Assembly: GCF_003990335.1 (NCBI RefSeq)
Contig: NZ_CP034683.1
Coordinates: 124,001 to 188,000 of the forward strand
Length of the DNA stretch: 64,000 nucleotides
Origin: Rheinheimera mangrovi
GTDB lineage: Bacteria; Pseudomonadota; Gammaproteobacteria; Enterobacterales; Alteromonadaceae
Direction: 5' to 3'
Part shown: positions 58,598-64,000 of the stretch, in pieces
Numbering within the stretch: position 1 is the first letter of the stretch
How the letters are laid out: every line of letters begins with the position of its first letter
The notes under the pieces: generated by a model
What the model saw: the letters and a program-made list of their open reading frames with translations, nothing else
Databases searched by the model: none
Told to the model about the DNA's origin: nothing
Made by a program: the position numbers and the translations under genes

Positions 58598-59755
58598 ATG
58601 TGCGACGATATCGATCATCTCAGAAGAAAGGTTATCAAAATTACCGGTGCTGTTGGTGTAGGGGCCATGTTTGCTAGTCCTCTTAATGTCTTCGCAAGTG
58701 AAGCAAATCCTAGAATAAAGTCTCGTGGTTATGCAGCTTTTGACGAGTCAGGCATTCTTAAGCCTTGGTCATTTGAACGTCGTCCAGTGGGTGATAACGA
58801 CATTCTTATCGACATAAAATACGCGAGCATTTGCCACTCCGACATTCACCAAGAAAAAGGGCATTGGGGGAAACAGCAGTACCCACAGGTGCCTGGTCAC
58901 GAAATTGTTGGGATCGTTGCTGCCGTAGGTAAGAATGTAACCAAGTTTAAGGTTGGAGATCGTGCTGGTGTTGGTTGCATGGTGGGCAATAATCACCATC
59001 ACCATAATAACGATGAAGAGCAATACAATTCGGATACTATTTTTACCTATGGCTATCCGGATAAACGTTCACCAACTGGGATCTCTCAAGGCGGGTATTC
59101 CAATAATATTGTTGTTGAAGATCACTTTGCAGTGCATATTCCGGAAAATGTCAGTTTTCAAGAAGCTGTGCCTCTGCTGTGTGCTGGCATCACAACCTAT
59201 TCTCCTTTGATGCGAGCAAATATCAAACCTGGTATGAAGGTTGGCGTCGCAGGCATTGGCGGTTTAGGTCATATGGCAGTAAAAATTGCGGTATCTAAAG
59301 GTGCGGAAGTTTACGCGTTCACAACATCTCCATCCAAAGTGAAAGACATTTTAGCTTTTGGAGCAAAGGAGGCAATCGTTGTTGATGATGAACTTGCAGC
59401 TTTAAACCAATATCGTGGTCAACTGGATTACTTAATCTCGACAATTCCTTACGATTACAACGTTGCGGCTTATGCATCTGTAGTTAAACCTTATGGCACC
59501 TTCACCCAAGTTGGTATGCCAATTAATTCAGAAGTAACAATGAGTGCGTTAAATCTGGCCTTTTCTCGAGTTAACTTTAATGCATCACTGATTGGTGGCA
59601 TGAAAGAAACTCAGGATATGGTCAATTATTGCGCCAACAACAAGGTACTTCCCCAAATCCAAATGATCAAAGCAGAGCAGATTAACGAAGCGTGGGAAAG
59701 CGTAGTCAATAAATCCGCTCGTTATCGCTATGTAATTGATGCTGCAACCTTCTAA
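58598..59755 (+). CDS. Zinc alcohol dehydrogenase with twin-arginine leader
   Basis: A 385-aa MDR-family dehydrogenase (CAD/YahK-like aldehyde reductase) whose N-terminus reads LRRKVIKITGAVGVGAMFASP..NVFASEA, a plausible Tat signal. Catalytic zinc ligands are C79 (SICHSD), H101-E102 (PGHE) and the later Cys in LLCAGIT; the nucleotide motif is GIGGLG. The structural-zinc cysteines are gone: after C127 the loop reads GNNHHHHNNDEEQYN (H133-H136). The ATG at 58598 has GGAGA upstream; a TTG at 58556 is unlikely. Confidence 0.88.
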   Translation: MCDDIDHLRRKVIKITGAVGVGAMFASPLNVFASEANPRIKSRGYAAFDESGILKPWSFERRPVGDNDILIDIKYASICHSDIHQEKGHWGKQQYPQVPGHEIVGIVAAVGKNVTKFKVGDRAGVGCMVGNNHHHHNNDEEQYNSDTIFTYGYPDKRSPTGISQGGYSNNIVVEDHFAVHIPENVSFQEAVPLLCAGITTYSPLMRANIKPGMKVGVAGIGGLGHMAVKIAVSKGAEVYAFTTSPSKVKDILAFGAKEAIVVDDELAALNQYRGQLDYLISTIPYDYNVAAYASVVKPYGTFTQVGMPINSEVTMSALNLAFSRVNFNASLIGGMKETQDMVNYCANNKVLPQIQMIKAEQINEAWESVVNKSARYRYVIDAATF

Positions 59756-60073
59756 CTCATTCGCTCTGCTATATGAGGATAAGTTTTCTTATCCTCATTT
59801 TAGTAAATCACATAAGTTACCTAGACGAAGAGCAATGGTTTGCTTGAAACAGATAAATTCTAAGCTCTGTTTAGGAATGGCGTTCTGTGGAAAGGTCATT
59901 CTTACACAGAGTTTTCTAACTCTTGATTTGTGAGTAAAGCTCAATAATGAATGAAGTTTTCTATTATTAATTATCGAGCCATTAGTTGATAGAGTGTCGC
60001 CCATCGAACAAATTACCGGCAAGTTAGCTTCGTAGAAATTTGCTGCTCATATAGATATTAAAAGGGCTCTTCA
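59756..60073. other. Gap between the ADH and the first YqhD-like gene
   Basis: 318 nt without a convincing gene. It contains the ADH terminator (59773-59798) and presumably a promoter for the YqhD/SDR genes; no clear -35/-10 pair was identified. Confidence 0.6.
59773..59801 (+). terminator. Terminator after the alcohol dehydrogenase
   Basis: ATGAGGATAAG, TTTT, CTTATCCTCAT with a following TTTTAG; 17 nt after the ADH stop. It separates the ADH from the downstream YqhD unit. Confidence 0.8.
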
Positions 60074-61231
60074 ATGGAAAACTTCACATTCCACAATCCA
60101 GTAAAAGTGCTGTTTGGTAAAAATCAAATTGCTCAAATTAGTCAGGAAATTCCAAAAGACAAACGCGTTTTGATTGTTTACGGTGGTGGTAGTGTCGTCA
60201 AAACAGGCGTACTACAGCGCGTAAAAGATGCGTTAGAAAATGATGTTGTTTTCGAATTTGGAGGTGTAGAAGCCAATCCTCATTACGAAACGCTTATGAA
60301 AGCGGTGGACATCGTTAAAACTGAAAAAATTGACTATTTACTCGCAGTGGGTGGTGGTTCTGTTATCGATGGTACGAAATTTATTGCTGCGGCTGCTATG
60401 TATGAAGGCGATGCATGGGAAATAGTTAAAAGCTACGGTGGCGTTGTTACAGATGCACTTCCTATAGGTTGTGTTCTTACCATCGCAGCTACTGGTTCTG
60501 AGATGAACAATGTTTCAGTTGTGACGAAAGCCGAGACCAAGGATAAGCTATTTTTCAGTTCACCGTTCGTTCTGCCGAAATTCTCTGTTTTAGAGCCGGA
60601 AATTACATTTACTTTGCCTAAAAACCAAACAGCGAATGGCGTTGTAGATGCGTTCATTCATATTTTGGAGCAGTACATCACCTTTCCTGTTGGAGCTAAG
60701 GTCCCAGATCGTTTTGCGGAAGCTTTACTTAATACTCTAAAGGAAGAAGGTCCAAAGGCTCTGAACACTCCGGATGATTACAGTGCTCGTGCAAATATCA
60801 TGTGGTCAGCAACAATGGCCCTTAATGGCATATTAGCTACTGGCACGCCTGCCGACTGGGCCACTCACATGATTGGTCAAGAAATCACAGGACTTTATGG
60901 CTTGGACCACGCACAAACATTAGCGATTGTGATGCCAGCTCTTTGGAAGTTCTGCAAAGCGGACAAGTCAGCCAAACTTGCTCAGTACGCGGCTAATGTG
61001 TGGAATGTACCTTTAGCAAATGAAGCTGATATGGCGGATAAAGCGATTGAATATACCGTTGACTTCTTTGAGTCCATGGGGTTGAAAACCCGTTTATCCC
61101 ACTATGGTTTGGGCGAAGAAATTATTCCCCAGGTGATTACAAAGCTCGTAGAACATGGCCATGTGAATATCGGCGAAAAACAGAATATTACAGCTAAAAG
61201 TGCCGAAGAAATTCTTCGATTAGCTCTTTAA
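60074..61231 (+). CDS. Iron-containing alcohol dehydrogenase, YqhD-like (copy 1)
   Basis: NADPH-dependent aldehyde/alcohol oxidoreductase of the YqhD type (385 aa, E. coli 387). Metal ligands are D192, H196, H265 and H279 (VVDAFIH, DWATHMIG, GLDHAQ); the nucleotide loop is GGGSVIDG at 94-101. Such enzymes reduce toxic short-chain aldehydes. A second copy lies at 62137 with the SDR between. Both are likely regulated together, possibly by the LysR protein. Confidence 0.9.
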   Translation: MENFTFHNPVKVLFGKNQIAQISQEIPKDKRVLIVYGGGSVVKTGVLQRVKDALENDVVFEFGGVEANPHYETLMKAVDIVKTEKIDYLLAVGGGSVIDGTKFIAAAAMYEGDAWEIVKSYGGVVTDALPIGCVLTIAATGSEMNNVSVVTKAETKDKLFFSSPFVLPKFSVLEPEITFTLPKNQTANGVVDAFIHILEQYITFPVGAKVPDRFAEALLNTLKEEGPKALNTPDDYSARANIMWSATMALNGILATGTPADWATHMIGQEITGLYGLDHAQTLAIVMPALWKFCKADKSAKLAQYAANVWNVPLANEADMADKAIEYTVDFFESMGLKTRLSHYGLGEEIIPQVITKLVEHGHVNIGEKQNITAKSAEEILRLAL

Positions 61232-61246
61232 TCATTCAAATGATTT

Positions 61247-61275
61247 ACTCAGTGCTTTTACTAAAAGTACTGAGT
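61247..61275 (+). terminator. Hairpin after YqhD copy 1
   Basis: ACTCAGT...CTTTTA/TAAAAG...ACTGAGT forms a long stem with one bulge; no T-run follows, so read-through into the SDR gene is likely. Confidence 0.35.
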
Positions 61276-61328
61276 GCCACTTTAGACGCCATCGAGAAAT
61301 AGTCGACATTTCAGGAGTTAAGCCCACT

Positions 61329-62060
61329 ATGGCTCGCATATTTATTACGGGATCTACAGACGGTCTTGGCTTGGCAACAGCGAATAGTCTAATTGATAAG
61401 GGACACGAGGTTATTACCCATAGCCGTAACGAGCATCGACTAAGTGCTGTTCAGCATCTGGTAGATAAAGGCGCAAAGGCAGTCATAGGTGATCTGTCGG
61501 CGTTTGAAGAGCAATGTGCTGTTGCAGATCAAGTGAATCAATTGGGTCAAGTGGATGCAATTATTCATAATGCGGGGATTGTATCGGGTAAAGATGTGAT
61601 TTCAGTAAATGTAGTCGCACCCTACACCTTGACTGCATTAATAACAAAACCCTCAAAACTCATTTACCTCAGCAGCAGCATGCATTTTGGCGGAAGCGCT
61701 ACGCTGACAAATGATGACTGGTTAATAAACACTAATGACTACTCAGACAGTAAGTTGTTTGTCACGACACTCGCAAATGCGATTTCAAAACGATGGAATG
61801 ACGTAGCCTGCTTTTCAGTTGATCCGGGCTGGGTCCCAACAAAAATGGGAGGAAAGGATGCTCCAGATGACTTGGTTGAAGGGTATCAAACTCAGGAATG
61901 GCTTGCTACAGCCAACGAAATGGCAACGCCTAGAAGCGGTACCTATTGGCACAACAGGCAGCAATTAGTGCCTCATCGAGCGTCACTGGACGTGCGTTTT
62001 CAAGACCAATTAATGGAAGAATTAGTCAAGGTTACCGGAATCAGATTTCCTTCCAGATGA
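61329..62060 (+). CDS. Short-chain dehydrogenase/reductase
   Basis: A 243-aa SDR. The cofactor loop TGSTDGLG (about 7-14) is close to the N-terminus, NAG at about 85-87 is present, and the catalytic set is S (LSSSMHF) with Y-SDS-K. The gene ends 76 nt before the second YqhD-like copy and is in the same direction. It probably works on carbonyl compounds together with its neighbours; the substrate is unknown. Confidence 0.87.
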   Translation: MARIFITGSTDGLGLATANSLIDKGHEVITHSRNEHRLSAVQHLVDKGAKAVIGDLSAFEEQCAVADQVNQLGQVDAIIHNAGIVSGKDVISVNVVAPYTLTALITKPSKLIYLSSSMHFGGSATLTNDDWLINTNDYSDSKLFVTTLANAISKRWNDVACFSVDPGWVPTKMGGKDAPDDLVEGYQTQEWLATANEMATPRSGTYWHNRQQLVPHRASLDVRFQDQLMEELVKVTGIRFPSR

Positions 62061-62136
62061 TGAGCAGACAAAACATAGAAATCTTGGATTTATTGCAATT
62101 GAAATTAACACCCTGTATTGAGAGAGACTGAATTTG

Positions 62137-63294
62137 ATGAATAATTTTACCCATCACTCACCAACACGTGTCCATTTTGGTAAAGGTCAAATTGAAAAGC
62201 TTGCGGGCGAATTCCCAGTTGGAAGCAAAATATTACTTACCTTTGGTGGCGGCAGCATCAAGTCGAATGGTGTGTATGAACAGGTAAAGTCGGCATTGGC
62301 TAACTTTCAGGTGATTGAGTTTGGAGGTATTGAGCCAAACCCACACCATGAAACACTGATCAAAGCTGTCTCTTTAGCCAAAGATGCAAGCATAGACTAT
62401 ATCCTTGCCGTTGGCGGAGGCTCTGTTGTTGATGGCAGTAAATTTATTGCGGCAGCCATCTGCTATGAAGGTGATAGTTGGGACATTCTAACTACCTATG
62501 GAGCATGTGTGGAGCGTGCAATACCCTTAGGTTGTGTGTTGACTTTGCCTGCAACAGGTTCTGAAATGAATAGTGGGGCGGTTGTAACAAAAGATAAAAC
62601 AAAGGACAAACTGTTTTTCCGCTCAGATACCGTGATACCTAGATTTGCTATTCTCGATCCTGAAACCACGTTTTCGTTACCTCCAAGACAAATTGCAAAT
62701 GGCGTTGTAGATAGCTTTGTTCATACCGTTGAACAATACGTGACATACCCAGTCAATGCTCTAGTACAAGACGGCTTTGCCGAGTCTATATTGAAAACCA
62801 TCATCTCTCAGGGGCCTTTAGCATTAGAACGTCCGACGGATTACGATGTTCGAGCCAATTTAATGTGGGCAGCAACTAATGCACTGAATGGCACACTCTC
62901 CAATGGGGTCCCAGAAGACTGGGCAACTCATATGATAGGGCATGAATTGACAGGCTTATACGGACTCGATCACGCGCAAACTTTAGCCATTGTGATTCCT
63001 GCGCTCTGGAAGTATAAGAAGCAGCAAAAGCTCGATAAGTTGGTCCAGTTTGGTCAACAAGTTTGGAATATTACTGGCAGCACAAAAGAAGAGATAGCTG
63101 ATGCTGCTATTGCCAAAACTGAGGAGTTCTTCGTCCTCATGGGAAATCCAACGACGTTATCTGCTTATCATATGGATGCAACACACATTCCAGCAGTTTT
63201 GGAAAAGCTGGAACTTCATGGTCATACCCAATTAGGGGAACATGGTGATATTACGCTTAAAGACGTCAAAGAGATTCTTGCATTAGCACTGTAA
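62137..63294 (+). CDS. Iron-containing alcohol dehydrogenase, YqhD-like (copy 2)
   Basis: A 385-aa paralogue of the gene at 60074, with the same ligand positions (D192, H196, H265, H279) and GGGSVVDGS. The ATG at 62137 is taken in preference to the TTG directly before it. By eye about half or more of the residues are shared with copy 1, so the two probably arose by an older duplication or were acquired together and then diverged in substrate use. Confidence 0.9.
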   Translation: MNNFTHHSPTRVHFGKGQIEKLAGEFPVGSKILLTFGGGSIKSNGVYEQVKSALANFQVIEFGGIEPNPHHETLIKAVSLAKDASIDYILAVGGGSVVDGSKFIAAAICYEGDSWDILTTYGACVERAIPLGCVLTLPATGSEMNSGAVVTKDKTKDKLFFRSDTVIPRFAILDPETTFSLPPRQIANGVVDSFVHTVEQYVTYPVNALVQDGFAESILKTIISQGPLALERPTDYDVRANLMWAATNALNGTLSNGVPEDWATHMIGHELTGLYGLDHAQTLAIVIPALWKYKKQQKLDKLVQFGQQVWNITGSTKEEIADAAIAKTEEFFVLMGNPTTLSAYHMDATHIPAVLEKLELHGHTQLGEHGDITLKDVKEILALAL

Positions 63295-63358
63295 TGATTT
63301 GTTTTGTAACAAAAAAAATATTATTTAACTATCACAAACATCAAGAAGGAAAAATCTT

Positions 63359-63793
63359 ATGTCAAAATTTAGTTCAGCAATTTTGTGTGTGTTACTCACC
63401 TTCTCTTTGTCGGCTTTCGCTAAAGAAACCTCTCCGTTAGTTGGAGCATGGCGAATGGTGAAATTAGAGGTGCTTGTTGATGGGAAACTCCAATCAATTC
63501 CGTATACAGGGCAACTAATCGTCACTGACGCAGGAACGTTGTCTGCTCAAGCCATGGATGCAAATCCAAAAGCAGCTCCAACGCCATTTACTGCAAATGG
63601 TTACGAGGCTCTCTATGGAAAGATTAGTATCGATGATTCGTTAAACCAGTTTGAAGTGGAAATCCAATCATCATTGGTACGTGATCTGATTGGAAAGAAA
63701 ATGCAACGCAAGTTTGAAGTTACTGCTGAGGGAATGATTTTATCTCCCCTAGACGAAAAAGAAGGATGGCGAGTGACCTATGATCGTTATTAG
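63359..63793 (+). CDS. Secreted lipocalin-like protein
   Basis: A 144-aa protein with a signal peptide (cleavage near AFAKE), then a small beta-barrel of the lipocalin-like (PF13924-type) family: SPLVGAWRMVKLEV at the start of the barrel and WRVTYDRY at its end. It may bind a hydrophobic ligand of the neighbouring reductases. AGAAGGA lies upstream of the ATG at 63359. Its stop codon overlaps that of the partial reading frame on the other strand. Confidence 0.7.
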   Translation: MSKFSSAILCVLLTFSLSAFAKETSPLVGAWRMVKLEVLVDGKLQSIPYTGQLIVTDAGTLSAQAMDANPKAAPTPFTANGYEALYGKISIDDSLNQFEVEIQSSLVRDLIGKKMQRKFEVTAEGMILSPLDEKEGWRVTYDRY

Positions 63794-64000
63794 CGGTCAT
63801 TAATTCGTATTCGTGAGCGTCGATATAGCGGCGAGGTTTCAATAGTTTCGTCAATGCTATCGGAGAAGCCTAGCTGTCTATATCGAATGGACGAAAATTT
63901 AAAGTTTGGCAACCACAATTCAAATGACCTAAATATAAGGGGCAACCTGAGAGGACGCCCTCCTAAGCAATATTCAATGCCGAAAATTGACGCACAAAGA
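63790..64000 (-). CDS. Possible 3' end of a gene continuing past the window
   Basis: A minus-strand frame open for 69 codons from the right edge (its first visible codon ends at 63999), ending in TAA at 63790-63792. The product reads ...FELWLPNFKFSSIRYRQLGFSD...RIRINDR. Convergent with the lipocalin-like gene. No family is recognised, and a chance open frame of this length is possible. Confidence 0.3.
   Translation of the reverse strand, partial: LCASIFGIEYCLGGRPLRLPLIFRSFELWLPNFKFSSIRYRQLGFSDSIDETIETSPLYRRSRIRINDR

Noticed and set aside
59795-60022. A 75-codon minus-strand frame in the ADH-YqhD gap
   Set aside because: No Shine-Dalgarno, no domain, and it runs into the ADH terminator.

Overview
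The window looks like a chromosomal segment of a gammaproteobacterium close to Rheinheimera/Alteromonadales. This is inferred from E. coli-like synteny blocks (rhlB/trxA/rho/gppA, ubiE-ubiJ-ubiB-tatABC-tatD, greB-...-tex), an aa3-type cytochrome oxidase operon and the protein sequences; no rRNA or tRNA gene was seen to settle it.

Layout. 1-8.4 kb: deoA, a periplasmic solute-binding-like protein, ndh (-), rho and trxA (-), and the divergent rhlB and gppA/ppx. 8.4-15.9 kb, all minus: hemB, a diguanylate cyclase, tatD, a small secreted protein, tatC, tatB, tatA, ubiB, ubiJ, ubiE. 16-22.9 kb: AlkC-like protein, a second diguanylate cyclase, a DUF885 lipoprotein, an EVE-domain protein, small lipoproteins, tesB. 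22.94-24.37 kb: a complete IS4-family insertion sequence with 12-bp target duplications, sitting inside the former tesB/plsB terminator. 24.4-27.6 kb: plsB and lexA, the latter with two SOS boxes. 28-36.2 kb: the cox operon (coxB, coxA, ctaG, coxC, surf1, ctaA, ctaB, sco). 36.3-49.7 kb: an exported nucleosidase, a REP-associated tyrosine transposase with its REP palindromes, a polysaccharide deacetylase next to a 269-bp MITE-like element, nfuA, an M14 peptidase, comF/bioH, a SprA-like protein, tex, an aldehyde dehydrogenase and a broken greB.

The accessory part starts at about 49,690. The chromosomal greB (minus strand) is cut just after the codons for its catalytic-tip motif. From there rightward the DNA holds three overlapping genes: a tyrosine recombinase, a 1,439-aa repeat-rich recombinase and a 207-aa partner. 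They match the published Gamma-Mobile-Trio (GMT: GmtY, GmtZ, GmtX) layout, from recall of that family and not from a search. Directly behind them lies a full-length, divergent second greB. The simplest reading is that a GMT island entered greB and brought a replacement GreB with it.

Farther right are a small minus-strand reading frame without a normal start, a structured stretch ending in a terminator, and a carbonyl-metabolism cluster: a LysR regulator, an apparently exported zinc alcohol dehydrogenase that has lost its structural-zinc cysteines, two YqhD-like iron-type alcohol dehydrogenases around an SDR, and a lipocalin-like secreted protein. The other island end (with the missing greB 5' part) was not found and probably lies outside the window, so whether the carbonyl cluster is island cargo is unproven.
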